From NCBI RefSeq assembly GCF_003402975.1, contig NZ_QURB01000001.1:1-64000 (forward strand): a DNA stretch of 64,000 bases. The letters are read 5' to 3'. The notes under the pieces are model-generated. The model was not told the origin of the DNA. It ran no database searches and saw only the letters and a program-made list of their open reading frames with translations. Origin of the DNA: Brumimicrobium aurantiacum. Lineage in GTDB: Bacteria > Bacteroidota > Bacteroidia > Flavobacteriales_D > Crocinitomicaceae. A program made the translations under genes and the position numbers. Shown piece by piece: positions 8,170-17,911 of the stretch. Position 1 is the first letter of the stretch. Each line of letters starts with the position of its first letter.

Positions 8170-8721
8170 ATGAAAGTATATACGAAAACCGGAGACAAAG
8201 GTCAAACCTCTCTAATCGGTGGTCAACGTGTTTCAAAAAATGATATTCGCATTGACAGCTATGGAACCGTTGATGAATTAAATTCTTGGATAGGTTTAAT
8301 TCGAGACCATGATGAAATACCAAAAAAACAATTTGACCAATTAATTGAAATACAAGACAGACTATTCACCATTGGTTCTTTGCTAGCAACACAACCCGAA
8401 GGAACAAAAATGAAACTACCATTAGTGTTAGAAAGTGACATCCAATTTTTAGAGGAAGCCATCGACGAAATGAATGACCAACTTCCTCCAATGAGAAATT
8501 TTGTGTTGCCAGGTGGGAAACAAATTTTGTCACACTGCCATATTGCAAGATGTGTTTGTCGTAGAGCAGAAAGACTCACAACTGGATTGAAAGACGAAAG
8601 TGATCAATATCAAATCGCACTCAAATATTTGAATCGATTAAGTGATTATTTGTTTGTGCTTTCACGCAAGATAGCCACAGACCTCAACATTGAAGAAATT
8701 CAATGGAAACCAAGGGTTTAA
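8170..8721 (+). CDS. Cob(I)alamin adenosyltransferase, PduO type
   Basis: The enzyme transfers the adenosyl group of ATP to cob(I)alamin, making coenzyme B12. The 183-residue protein begins with the ATP-binding YTKTGDKGQTSLIGG motif (residues 4-18), has the DELNSWIGL motif near 37, and ends with the RCVCRRAERLTTGL helix and a NRLSDYLFVL segment, all standard for PduO/MMAB. No other B12 gene is nearby. The likely user is methylmalonyl-CoA mutase elsewhere in the genome. Confidence 0.93.
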   Translation: MKVYTKTGDKGQTSLIGGQRVSKNDIRIDSYGTVDELNSWIGLIRDHDEIPKKQFDQLIEIQDRLFTIGSLLATQPEGTKMKLPLVLESDIQFLEEAIDEMNDQLPPMRNFVLPGGKQILSHCHIARCVCRRAERLTTGLKDESDQYQIALKYLNRLSDYLFVLSRKIATDLNIEEIQWKPRV

Positions 8722-8762
8722 AAGGCATTAATGCTATTTTATACTGAAAATCAAAATTCAAT

Positions 8763-8792
8763 TTGGTTTTTAAAAAAATAAAATTACTTTTG
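8763..8792 (+). promoter_or_regulatory. Promoter of the DUF2795 gene
   Basis: A TTG (8763-8765), a 19-base spacer and the -7 element TACTTTTG (8785-8792) match the Bacteroidota consensus well. It lies about 48 bases ahead of the start codon at 8840. Confidence 0.65.
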
Positions 8793-8839
8793 CGCACTGA
8801 TTACACAATTATTGATAACAAGATTAAAACAAACATATT

Positions 8840-9061
8840 ATGTATTGGACATTAGAATTAGCTTCATATTTAGAGGATGCGCCATGGCCAGCCGCTAAAG
8901 ACGAATTAATCGATTTTGCGATTAGAACAGGAGCACCACTTGAAGTAGTGGAAAACTTACAAGACATTGAAGACGAAGGAGAAATTTATGAAAACATTGA
9001 AGATATCTGGCCAGACTATCCTTCAAAAGAAGATTTTTTCTTCAACGAAGATGAATACTAA
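8840..9061 (+). CDS. DUF2795 family small acidic protein
   Basis: This 73-residue acidic protein (rich in Glu and Asp, especially the C-terminal half) has the typical start MYWTLELASYLEDAPWPA and the segment LIDFAIRTGAP. It is one of the highly conserved small proteins of Bacteroidota and its function is unknown to me. It has its own promoter (8763-8792) and terminator (9074-9105), so it is transcribed alone. The fold is probably a small helical domain. Confidence 0.85.
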   Translation: MYWTLELASYLEDAPWPAAKDELIDFAIRTGAPLEVVENLQDIEDEGEIYENIEDIWPDYPSKEDFFFNEDEY

Positions 9062-9073
9062 ACGATTTATTCT

Positions 9074-9105
9074 AAAGCTCCAAAATCAACTTGGAGCTTT
9101 TTTTT
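9074..9105 (+). terminator. Intrinsic terminator after the DUF2795 gene
   Basis: AAGCTCCAA (9075-9083) pairs perfectly with TTGGAGCTT (9091-9099), followed by eight T. Confidence 0.9.
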
Positions 9106-9206
9106 GATTACAACTTACGTCAATATGACAGTTATTCTTTCGTGGAATAATTTATGATAACACTAATCTTATATGAATTTTAAGGCCTCGATTAAAAGTA
9201 ATCCGT

Positions 9207-9214
9207 TATTTTTG
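9207..9214 (+). promoter_or_regulatory. Putative -7 element of secA
   Basis: TATTTTTG fits TAnnTTTG and lies 26 bases before the secA start. No TTG is found at the expected -33 distance, so this is only a tentative promoter. Confidence 0.35.
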
Positions 9215-9239
9215 GAGGTCTAAATAACAGGACAAAAAA

Positions 9240-12200
9240 ATGATAGGAGGACTATTAAAAAAAATACTTGGCGACAAATCGGTAAAAGACCGTAAAACAT
9301 TTCAGCCAATCATAGATAAAGTAAATGAAGTCTATGCTACTTTACGTGATATTTCTGACGATGAGTTGCGAGATAGAACAAAGCAATTCAAGGCAAAAAT
9401 AGCTAAAGAAACAGCTGATATAGAAAAAGAGATACAAACGCTAGAGGACCAAGCACATCATCCAGACACTGCAGTTTTAGAAAAAGAGAATATTTTCGAG
9501 AAAATTGATGCGTTGACTGATGACTTAGATGAGAAAATTGAATCAATTTTAAAAGAAATAATGCCAGATGCTTTTGCTACAATTAAAGAAACGGCAAGAC
9601 GTTGGGCTGAAAACAAACAAATCGTTGTCACAGCTACTGACTATGATAGAGAAATGGCAAATTCACATGATGGACTTGTCATTGAAGGAGATAAAGCCAT
9701 TTGGAAAAACAAATGGACTGCTGCTGGAACTGATGTTGAATGGAACATGGTTCATTATGATGTACAAATCATGGGTGGAGCTGTTTTACATGGTGGAAAT
9801 ATTGCAGAGATGCAAACAGGTGAAGGTAAAACTTTAGTGGCAACACTACCGGTTTATTTGAATGCTATCGCAGGGAAAGGTGTTCACTTGGTAACAGTGA
9901 ATGATTATTTATCACGTCGTGATAGTGAATGGATGGGACCTCTTTATCAATTCCATGGCTTGTCTGTAGATTGTATTGATAAACATAAGCCAAATTCTGA
10001 ATCAAGAAGAAAAGCCTACAAAGCAGACATCACTTTTGGTACCAATAATGAGTTTGGTTTTGACTACCTACGTGACAACATGTCAAGTGATATTAAAAGT
10101 CTTGTTCAGAGAAAGCATCATTATGCAATTATTGACGAGGTCGATTCTGTTTTAATTGATGACGCAAGAACACCTTTAATTATTTCTGGTCCAACTCCAA
10201 AAGGTGATCAACAAGAATATGTAGCTTTAAAACCACTTATTGAAAAGGTAGTTAGCGCACAAAAAGCATATATCAACAAGGTTTTGGCTGAAGCAAAAAA
10301 AGACCTTGCTGTTATTAATCAACCTTTAGACGATAAAAAAGAGCAAAAAAGATTACTGGACGAAGGAGGTCAGAAACTTTTGCGTGCTTTCCGTGGTCTT
10401 CCTAAAAACAAAGCATTAATTAAGTTTTTATCAGAACCAGGTGTAAAAGCACATTTACAAAAGGTTGAAAACTTCTATATGGCAGAGCAAAATAAGCAAA
10501 TGCCAATCATTGATAAAGAGTTATTCTTTGTAATCAATGAAAAAAACAACACCATCGATCTTACCGATAAAGGTATTGATTTAATGTCAGGTAAAAATGA
10601 TCCTAATTTTTACATTATGCCTGATATCGGAACTGAGTTAGCCAAATTGGAGAACCAAGGATTAGCTGATGATGTTTTAGCAGAAAAGAAGAATGAATTA
10701 ATCCGTGATTATTCAGTTAAATCTGAAAGAATTCACAGTATCAACCAATTATTAAAAGCATATACTCTTTTTGAGAAAGAAGTAGAATATGTTATTGCTG
10801 ACGACAAAGTAAAAATTGTAGATGAATCTACAGGTCGTATTATGGAAGGTAGACGTTATTCTGATGGTCTACACCAAGCGATTGAAGCAAAAGAAAATGT
10901 AAAAGTTGAGGCCGCAACACAAACTTATGCTAGTGTTTCTTTACAGAACTATTTCAGAATGTATCATAAATTGTCAGGGATGACAGGTACAGCTGAGACA
11001 GAAGCTAAGGAGTTCTGGGACATATATGAATTAGATGTTGTTGTTATTCCCACGAATAAGCCTTTGGCACGTAAAGATCTTGAAGACATGGTTTACAAGA
11101 CAGGACGTGAAAAATACAATGCGGTAATACAAGAAGTTGAACGACTAGTAGCTGAGGACAGACCAGTATTGGTAGGTACAACGACAGTTGAGATATCTGA
11201 ATTATTGAGTCGAATGTTAAAAATGAAGGGCATTAAACATAATGTCTTGAATGCGAAACATCATCAAAAGGAATCTGAAATCGTTGCTGAAGCAGGAACT
11301 AAGGGAACTGTAACTATTGCAACGAACATGGCAGGTCGTGGTACTGACATTAAATTAAAAGAAGATGTCAAAGAAAACGGAGGTTTAGCTATCGTTGGTA
11401 CAGAACGTCACGATTCACGTCGTGTTGATAGACAGTTAAGAGGTCGTGCTGGTCGTCAAGGTGATCCAGGATCTTCTCAATTCTTCGTTTCTCTTGAAGA
11501 TGACTTAATGCGTAAATTTGGTTCAGAGCGAATTGCGAAATTGATGGACCGAATGGGATTAAAAGAAGGAGAAGTTATTCAACACAAAATGATCTCTAAG
11601 TCTATTGAAAGAGCTCAGAAAAAAGTTGAAGAAAACAACTTTGGTAACCGTAAACATCTATTGGAATATGATGATGTAATGAACGCGCAACGTAAAGCTG
11701 TTTACAGAAAACGTAAAAACGCGTTATATGGTGACCGTTTAGACCTTGACATAGCGAACATGTTCTACGATACGGTAGAAGTTATTGTTAGCAAATATAA
11801 CGGGAAAGATGATTTCAAAGAGTTTGAACTAGAATTGTTAAGAGTTATTGGAGTTCAATCACCTGTTTCTGCTGATCAATTCGCAAGTCAAAACAGACAA
11901 GATACAATTAACGCGATTTACAATGCTGCATTAGATAGATACGACGAAAAGAACAGCAAGATTGCTGAATTAGTATTTGAAAATGTAAAACCACATTACG
12001 AAAAAGAAGAAAACAGAGCACGTCATATGCGTGTGCCTATTACAGATGGAAAACGTGGTATTGAAGTGTCTTCAACAATTGAAGATTCATTTAATTCTAA
12101 AGGATATTCTATAATTCGTCAATTTGAAAAAGCAATTGTTTTAGGATTAATTGACAATGAATGGAAAGAGCATTTACGTGAAATGGACGATTTAAAACAA

Positions 12201-12599
12201 TCAGTTCAGCAAGCACAACACGAGCAAAAAGACCCATTATTGGTTTACAAACTTGAATCATTTAATTTGTTTAAGGACATGATAGACAGATTAAATCAAG
12301 ATACTGTAGAGTTCTTGGTAAAAGGAGCAATTCCAGTTCAAGCGAATACTTCATCTGTACAAAACCAAGCTTCTCAACAAAGCAACAATTATGCTCAAGC
12401 AAAAGTAAATGAAAAACAACCACAAGCTACTGAGCAAAAAAACTTTGAAGGAAGCCAAGGTTATGATGAAGCTATGGCCAACTCTCAACAACAGAGTATG
12501 CCAAAGCAACAACCTGTAGTCACTGAAAAGAAAACAGGTAGAAACGACCCTTGTCCATGCGGAAGCGGGAAAAAATACAAACAATGTCACGGTAAATAA
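9240..12599 (+). CDS. secA: Preprotein translocase subunit SecA
   Basis: This is the ATP-driven motor of Sec export at the inner membrane. The 1119 residues contain the Walker A motif in MQTGEGKTL (near residue 191), the DEVDSVLIDDARTPLI motif near 300, the NMAGRGTDI and RQLRGRAGRQGDPG helicase motifs near 700-740, and a C-terminal zinc-binding tail CPCGSGKKYKQCHG that contacts SecB or ribosomes. It is longer than the E. coli protein (about 900), as usual in this phylum, because of insertions such as the charged segment around 335-430. The crtD-like gene starts 7 bases after its stop. Confidence 0.97.
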   Translation: MIGGLLKKILGDKSVKDRKTFQPIIDKVNEVYATLRDISDDELRDRTKQFKAKIAKETADIEKEIQTLEDQAHHPDTAVLEKENIFEKIDALTDDLDEKIESILKEIMPDAFATIKETARRWAENKQIVVTATDYDREMANSHDGLVIEGDKAIWKNKWTAAGTDVEWNMVHYDVQIMGGAVLHGGNIAEMQTGEGKTLVATLPVYLNAIAGKGVHLVTVNDYLSRRDSEWMGPLYQFHGLSVDCIDKHKPNSESRRKAYKADITFGTNNEFGFDYLRDNMSSDIKSLVQRKHHYAIIDEVDSVLIDDARTPLIISGPTPKGDQQEYVALKPLIEKVVSAQKAYINKVLAEAKKDLAVINQPLDDKKEQKRLLDEGGQKLLRAFRGLPKNKALIKFLSEPGVKAHLQKVENFYMAEQNKQMPIIDKELFFVINEKNNTIDLTDKGIDLMSGKNDPNFYIMPDIGTELAKLENQGLADDVLAEKKNELIRDYSVKSERIHSINQLLKAYTLFEKEVEYVIADDKVKIVDESTGRIMEGRRYSDGLHQAIEAKENVKVEAATQTYASVSLQNYFRMYHKLSGMTGTAETEAKEFWDIYELDVVVIPTNKPLARKDLEDMVYKTGREKYNAVIQEVERLVAEDRPVLVGTTTVEISELLSRMLKMKGIKHNVLNAKHHQKESEIVAEAGTKGTVTIATNMAGRGTDIKLKEDVKENGGLAIVGTERHDSRRVDRQLRGRAGRQGDPGSSQFFVSLEDDLMRKFGSERIAKLMDRMGLKEGEVIQHKMISKSIERAQKKVEENNFGNRKHLLEYDDVMNAQRKAVYRKRKNALYGDRLDLDIANMFYDTVEVIVSKYNGKDDFKEFELELLRVIGVQSPVSADQFASQNRQDTINAIYNAALDRYDEKNSKIAELVFENVKPHYEKEENRARHMRVPITDGKRGIEVSSTIEDSFNSKGYSIIRQFEKAIVLGLIDNEWKEHLREMDDLKQSVQQAQHEQKDPLLVYKLESFNLFKDMIDRLNQDTVEFLVKGAIPVQANTSSVQNQASQQSNNYAQAKVNEKQPQATEQKNFEGSQGYDEAMANSQQQSMPKQQPVVTEKKTGRNDPCPCGSGKKYKQCHGK

Positions 12600-12605
12600 C
12601 TAATC

Positions 12606-14081
12606 ATGGCAAAGGTTGCAGTCATCGGAGCTGGTGTTGGAGGTTTAGCAAGTGCTATTCGATTTGCTAATGCTGGACATGATGTAACTGTTTACGAAGC
12701 AAATTCACATCCAGGGGGAAAGATCAACAATCTTTCCCTTGGTGAATTTCGTTGGGATATGGGGCCATCGGTTTTTACCGCACCGCACTACATAGAAGAC
12801 TTATATAAGCTTTGCGGAGAAAACTTCTCTACATTTAAATTTAAACGCCTTAAAAACACATTCAATTATTTCTACAATGATGGTACATGTTTTTCATTAC
12901 CATTAGAGCGTAAAGAAATGTTGAAAGTTTTTGAAGAAGAATTAGGTGAAGACAAAACAGTAATCGAACGCTATCTCGATAAATCAGCTAAAAATTATCG
13001 ACACATCACCCCTATCTTTATAGAAAACTCCCTTAATAGCCTTAGCAATTTACTTTCAAGAAAACTACTTAGTGCATTGTTTAGACTTCCTAAATACAAG
13101 TTGAACTCAACAATGCATGAAGAGAACTATTCAACGTTTAAAAACGAGAAAACAGTTCAATTATTTAACCGCTATGCAACATATAACGGTTCCAGTCCAT
13201 ACAAGTCTCCAGCAATGCTCAACATGATACAGCATTTAGAACTTAATGAAGGGGTATATCTGCCAGAAGATGGAATGGTACAAATAGCAAAATCACTTTA
13301 TGAATTAGCATTAAAACAAGGTGCAAAATTTAATTTCAATGAAAAGGTAAAAGAAATTAAACTCCTCAACCAAAAGGTTAACACTCTAATTACAGAAAAA
13401 GCTGAGGAAAATTACGATGTTGTTGTTTCCAATATGGATGTGGCCTACACTTACCATCGACTACTGAAGAGTTATAAAAACAAACCGTTTAAGACACTAA
13501 ATCAAGAAAAGTCGTCTTCAGCAATTGTATTTTATTGGGGAATAAATAAAGAGTTCCCAGACCTTGATGTACACAATATGTTTTTCGCTTCTGATTACAA
13601 AAGAGAGTTCAAAGATATATTTGAGAATAAAATCATGAATAATGATCCTTCTATATATTTACATATAACTTCAAAAGAAAAGAACGGAGATGCACCTTCA
13701 GGTAAAGAAAATTGGTTTGTAATGGTAAATGCTCCTATCAATGAAGGACAAGATTGGGAGAAAATAGTAGCAGTAACAAAAAACAACATTCTTACAAAGC
13801 TCTCAAAGCAACTTAGAGTATCAATAGCACCTTTAATAGAAGAAGAGTTTATTATGGATCCAATATTTATTGAAAACACTTATTTTGGCGCTAAAGGTTC
13901 CATTTATGGAAATGCATCGAACAACAAATATGCTGCATTTTTACGTCATCCCAATTTTAGTAAAGACATAAAGGGTTTATATTTTACAGGTGTTACTGTA
14001 CATCCAGGAGGTGGAATTCCATTGGCTTTAAACAGTGCAAAATTAGCATTTGAAAAATACGAAAAGGACCAACTTAATTAA
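12606..14081 (+). CDS. CrtD/CrtI-family carotenoid desaturase-like FAD oxidoreductase
   Basis: The 491-residue flavoprotein begins with a dinucleotide-binding motif ([16 protein letters not shown], residues 6-21) and the GGKINNL region, and has the C-terminal [20 protein letters not shown] motif typical of phytoene desaturase-type enzymes. The [14 protein letters not shown] segment and [15 protein letters not shown] resemble Bacteroidota CrtD (1-hydroxycarotenoid 3,4-desaturase) more than CrtI. No other carotenoid gene is nearby. It starts 7 bases after secA, so it may be co-transcribed, and its 3' end overlaps the convergent histidine kinase gene by 8 bases. The substrate is not proven. Confidence 0.75.
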   Translation: MAKVAVIGAGVGGLASAIRFANAGHDVTVYEANSHPGGKINNLSLGEFRWDMGPSVFTAPHYIEDLYKLCGENFSTFKFKRLKNTFNYFYNDGTCFSLPLERKEMLKVFEEELGEDKTVIERYLDKSAKNYRHITPIFIENSLNSLSNLLSRKLLSALFRLPKYKLNSTMHEENYSTFKNEKTVQLFNRYATYNGSSPYKSPAMLNMIQHLELNEGVYLPEDGMVQIAKSLYELALKQGAKFNFNEKVKEIKLLNQKVNTLITEKAEENYDVVVSNMDVAYTYHRLLKSYKNKPFKTLNQEKSSSAIVFYWGINKEFPDLDVHNMFFASDYKREFKDIFENKIMNNDPSIYLHITSKEKNGDAPSGKENWFVMVNAPINEGQDWEKIVAVTKNNILTKLSKQLRVSIAPLIEEEFIMDPIFIENTYFGAKGSIYGNASNNKYAAFLRHPNFSKDIKGLYFTGVTVHPGGGIPLALNSAKLAFEKYEKDQLN

Positions 14082-15303
14082 GCTGAGAAGCGAATTCGTC
14101 TTTTGTTTCATCAAGAGGAAATACAATTTTAAACTTCACTCCATTTTCATTTTTAATTTCCAAACTTCCATCTAACTGATCGACAAGAGAATCAATCAAC
14201 TGTATACCAAGCGTTTCAGAATCCTCAATTGAGAAATCTTTGGGGAAACCAACTCCATCATCACCAATAGCCAATTCGATGTTCCCATCAATATGTTTTA
14301 AACTTAAAAAAAGATTCCCTTTTTCACGCCCTTTAAAAGCATATTTAACGGCGTTAGAAATGATCTCATTTACAAATAATCCACAAGGTATTGCTTGCTT
14401 GATATTAAATCGAATATCAGCTAAATCGTCTTCAATTTCAATATTAAGCTTAGTGTCTTGTTTATAGGTATAGATAACCTCATTGGTTAATTCCAACAAA
14501 TAATCTGAAAAATTAATGGATTCAAAATTCTTAAACTTATACAAACGCTCGTGAATACCAGACATACTTCTAATCCTATTAATACTTTCACTTAAAATCA
14601 CCTTTGTTTCCTGATCCTCAACATAATTATTTTGAAGTCTTAAAATACTTGAAATAATTTGCATATTATTTTTTACACGATGATGTATTTCTTGCAATAA
14701 GGTTTCTTTTTCTTTCAACGATGCTGCTAAAGAGGTATTCAGTTTTTCCACTACTTCAGCTTCCTTTATTTTTTCAACTAGAATAGCATCACGCAAAACA
14801 CCTTTGAATCTTAATATTCCAATCGCTAGCATTGAGAGCATGACAGTAAGAAATACATATCCTCCGTTTGCAAAAATGAAAGAAGTTTCAAAATCACTAT
14901 AAACAATAAAGAATATAATAGACGAAATTCCTATTAAAACATTAAGAAACATCTCAATAGGCCTAAGAACCAAGATAAAGAAAATAAACATCAAAGTCAT
15001 CGTATAACCTTGGAAATAGACTGAAACAGCATCAGGATCAATGTACATTAGCATATATGTTTTTGTAAAAACATAATAAGCAAAGAAAATTAACTGCAGT
15101 TTCATCACTGAATATCCTTTCTTTAATAAATAGATCATAATTAAAGAAAGTACAGTTCCAATAATTCGAAAGATTAGGAAATCAAAAAAATGATCGTTTC
15201 TATAATAATAGTCGAAAGGTATTATTGCAAGCCAAAGTGGTGCAGCAATGGTACAAAGATACAAAAGGTGGGTTCTTGCTTTTTTGTCGATAACTTGATT
15301 CAA
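14074..15303 (-). CDS. Membrane histidine kinase with HisKA_2-type dimerisation domain
   Basis: The 409-residue protein has about six N-terminal membrane helices (residues 12-175), a short coiled coil (about 178-205), and a HisKA_2-type phosphoacceptor box ([20 protein letters not shown], near 205-225, His in HHR). It ends in an ATPase domain with [12 protein letters not shown] (N box) and GDDGVGFP (G1 box). No response regulator is adjacent, so this is an orphan sensor. The membrane region is a 6-helix sensor of unknown signal. Its end overlaps the oxidoreductase at 12606-14081 by 8 bases, tail to tail. Confidence 0.85.
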   Translation of the reverse strand: MNQVIDKKARTHLLYLCTIAAPLWLAIIPFDYYYRNDHFFDFLIFRIIGTVLSLIMIYLLKKGYSVMKLQLIFFAYYVFTKTYMLMYIDPDAVSVYFQGYTMTLMFIFFILVLRPIEMFLNVLIGISSIIFFIVYSDFETSFIFANGGYVFLTVMLSMLAIGILRFKGVLRDAILVEKIKEAEVVEKLNTSLAASLKEKETLLQEIHHRVKNNMQIISSILRLQNNYVEDQETKVILSESINRIRSMSGIHERLYKFKNFESINFSDYLLELTNEVIYTYKQDTKLNIEIEDDLADIRFNIKQAIPCGLFVNEIISNAVKYAFKGREKGNLFLSLKHIDGNIELAIGDDGVGFPKDFSIEDSETLGIQLIDSLVDQLDGSLEIKNENGVKFKIVFPLDETKDEFASQLN

Positions 15304-15398
15304 AACGAAGCTATTATGATTAATTGGTGGTTAAGTTACTATTTTAGAAAAAATAAAACTAAAATAGGCTAAACTAAATACAATTGCGTCAAAAAGAT

Positions 15399-15434
15399 AC
15401 AAAAAAAAATGGGAACACATACGTGTTCCCATCC
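15399..15434 (-). terminator. Intrinsic terminator after the OmpA/TPR lipoprotein gene
   Basis: On the minus strand ATGGGAACAC (15423-15432) pairs with GTGTTCCCAT (15409-15418) across a four-base loop and runs into nine or more T. It is a strong intrinsic terminator for the gene ending at 15454. Confidence 0.9.
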
Positions 15435-15453
15435 TCTTTGAAAAATTATCTCT

Positions 15454-17163
15454 TTATTTTACTAACGCAATGAAACCAGGGTTTTCTTCATAGTTAATGA
15501 ATTCACGGTCTCTATCTGCTTTAGATTTCAATGTAGAATCTAATTTAATTGCCTCTTCAAGGTTTGTTAACACCTCTTGGATGTTATCTTGACGTGCAGC
15601 GATAATTGCTTTCAAATAATATCCTTTAGCAGTTTCTGCTTTTGCAGAAGCATCAATAGTTGTTTTTGCTCCGCTATCGTCTTTATTTAACAATTGAGCA
15701 AGTGCTTTATTGAATGTATCTTCGCTACCGAAGTTAGCAATAGCTTCGTCATATTTACCATCTTGAATGTTTAACACTCCTTGGTTATAAGAAACTTCGC
15801 TACCAGCACCTGATGCTTCACTTAATAAATCTTTCGCTTTCTGACGCTCATCGTTCGTTCCTGCGATTGCAGCTAAGTTATTTTTAGAGATTTCGTTTTC
15901 TTCGATGTTGTTTGCTTTCTCAAATTGAGTTTTAGCTTCAGCCAATTTACCTTGCATGTAGTATACTGATCCAACATTGTTAGAAGGACGGTAATCTTCA
16001 GGGTATAAACGCTCAGCTTCTTTGTATAAACGTAATTTTTCGTTTAAGTCATCTGTTAATGTTGCAGTAAATAAGATTTCTTCAACATTTAAAGTATCGA
16101 TGTTTGACTTAGACAAAGCAGTTAATTCTTCATCAGAATAACCAGTCAAGTCATAATCAACGATAATTTCAGAACGTCTTTGTGCTGGGAAGATATTGTT
16201 ATCTAAGTACAAGTAAGTACTTAAGTCACGAATAGCTTGCTCACGCGCTTCAGGAGTTTGTTGCATTTCTAAGATTCTTAAGATACGGTCTTTATCACCT
16301 TTATCCATATCAGATGCTTTTAAAGCACGTTTGAATCCTTTGAAATCCTCACCTTTACCAATTGTAGTATAGTTTGAATCATCTTGACCTGCTTCGTTTG
16401 CTACTTTTTTCTTAGCAGCTAACTCCATTGCAACTTCTTTTGCTGAATTTGAACGGTCTTGAGATAAAGTGTTGTTTTTGTCTTCCTCACCCTCAATAGA
16501 TGCGAATGCTTCAATTTTAATTCCGTTGATTTTAATTTTCGGATTAGATTGAGCAGCAGCCATAAATGCTTCAAGTTCTTTGATATCTTCATCTGATTTT
16601 TCAGAAGAACGAACAACTGGAGAACCTTTCAAGTAATTAATTTCAGCAATTTGCTCTTCTTTAGTTACTCTTTGGAATTCATCAGCTGCAAGAATTACAC
16701 GGAAATCTTTTTCCACTAATAATGGAGTGATAACAGTTGCATCAGCAACTTTCAAAGTGTCAATAAAACCTTTTTCCTTACCTTTTTTATAAACAGTTCC
16801 AGTTAAAGTTAAATCTGCAACTTCCAAATCAGGTGTATATGCAATAACATCTTCATATACTACCTTTCCACCTGGTTTATAAGGAACAACCGCACCATTT
16901 GCTGTTGCATTTTCACCTACAATAGTTACAGGTTTTAATGGGTGAGTTCCTAACATTGGTACAATTTCAGCATATGCTTTTTTGTTAATTCCTTTTTCTG
17001 GAACATTAACGTCAATTTTTACTCTTACGCTATCACCATGCAACTCAAGAGGAGACGGTTTTACAACGTATTCTACATCTTTAATAAGATCACAGCTTGT
17101 GGCCATCAAACCAGCTGCAGCAACAAATGCTATACTTTTGATTCCTTTGTTTTTCATTATCAT
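15454..17163 (-). CDS. Lipoprotein with OmpA-like and tetratricopeptide-repeat regions
   Basis: The 569-residue protein starts with a lipoprotein signal (lipobox LMATSC near residue 20-25; the ATG two codons in could also be the start). It is followed by a beta-rich region, an OmpA-like segment with IKIEAFASIEGEEDKN near 210-225, and a C-terminal run of TPR helices (about 385-560, for example LYPEDYRPSNNVGSVYYMQG). It is probably anchored in the outer membrane facing the periplasm. OmpA-type domains often hold peptidoglycan, and the AFASIEGE stretch resembles the AYASPDG-like variant of that fold. Its exact role is unknown. Codon use looks like that of a highly expressed gene (few rare codons). 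Confidence 0.75.
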   Translation of the reverse strand: MIMKNKGIKSIAFVAAAGLMATSCDLIKDVEYVVKPSPLELHGDSVRVKIDVNVPEKGINKKAYAEIVPMLGTHPLKPVTIVGENATANGAVVPYKPGGKVVYEDVIAYTPDLEVADLTLTGTVYKKGKEKGFIDTLKVADATVITPLLVEKDFRVILAADEFQRVTKEEQIAEINYLKGSPVVRSSEKSDEDIKELEAFMAAAQSNPKIKINGIKIEAFASIEGEEDKNNTLSQDRSNSAKEVAMELAAKKKVANEAGQDDSNYTTIGKGEDFKGFKRALKASDMDKGDKDRILRILEMQQTPEAREQAIRDLSTYLYLDNNIFPAQRRSEIIVDYDLTGYSDEELTALSKSNIDTLNVEEILFTATLTDDLNEKLRLYKEAERLYPEDYRPSNNVGSVYYMQGKLAEAKTQFEKANNIEENEISKNNLAAIAGTNDERQKAKDLLSEASGAGSEVSYNQGVLNIQDGKYDEAIANFGSEDTFNKALAQLLNKDDSGAKTTIDASAKAETAKGYYLKAIIAARQDNIQEVLTNLEEAIKLDSTLKSKADRDREFINYEENPGFIALVK

Positions 17164-17254
17164 ATTTTTTTTCTATCCGTGTTATTGAATGCAATAATAA
17201 TAATTATTTTGACCACTTAAAAGAAGTTTAGTCGAATAATTCAATTGTTAATAT

Positions 17255-17749
17255 TCAATCCTCATACAATATGACACTACTTTTATCGTTGCAAACACTT
17301 AACATTCGTTCAATTGATTGATTGTTAACGGGATCCATAAATTCTGGATTTAGATCCTTTATCGTAGTAATAACAAAGGCTCTAGAACTTATATGAGGAT
17401 GTGGAATAGTCAATTCTGAATGCGTTATTTGCTTGTCTCCATAATACAAAATATCGATGTCAATCACCCTCGATTCATAGGTGTTATTTTTACTTTTTTT
17501 AACTCTTCCTATCTGCTTCTCTATTGATTTTGTAATGGATAAAACCTCAAAAGGAGACAAACTTGTCTTGATAGAGATACAACTATTAAGAAAATAGGAA
17601 TCTGAGTTAAAACCCCACGCTTTAGAACGAAATAATCGAGAACTTTTGGATTCACAATCAAACGCTGTTTCTATGGCATAAACGGCATTTTCAATATTGG
17701 ATTTTTTATCTCCCAAATTACTTCCCAAGCCCAATATCACTTCAACCAT
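17255..17749 (-). CDS. folK: 2-amino-4-hydroxy-6-hydroxymethyldihydropteridine diphosphokinase
   Basis: This enzyme transfers pyrophosphate from ATP to the pterin in folate synthesis. The 164-residue protein has the N-terminal LGLGSNLGDKKSNI motif (residues 5-18), SKAWGFNSDSYFLNSC near 46, and the signature RVIDIDILYYGD (near 89-100) and LTIPHPH...RAFV. Length is normal. It is a single gene, divergent from sppA. Confidence 0.95.
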   Translation of the reverse strand: MVEVILGLGSNLGDKKSNIENAVYAIETAFDCESKSSRLFRSKAWGFNSDSYFLNSCISIKTSLSPFEVLSITKSIEKQIGRVKKSKNNTYESRVIDIDILYYGDKQITHSELTIPHPHISSRAFVITTIKDLNPEFMDPVNNQSIERMLSVCNDKSSVILYED

Positions 17750-17911
17750 TTTATTTCATCTTTAAAAATTCACCAATTAAACAGCAAGCTTTCCTTTCAA
17801 CCAAAAACGTAAAATATTTTACCTATATTTTGTATATTTATAATTAAAGCATTTGCTTTATAACTGTTTAGAACAGTAATTCAATATTTATACTACAAAT
17901 AAAAGTAAATT

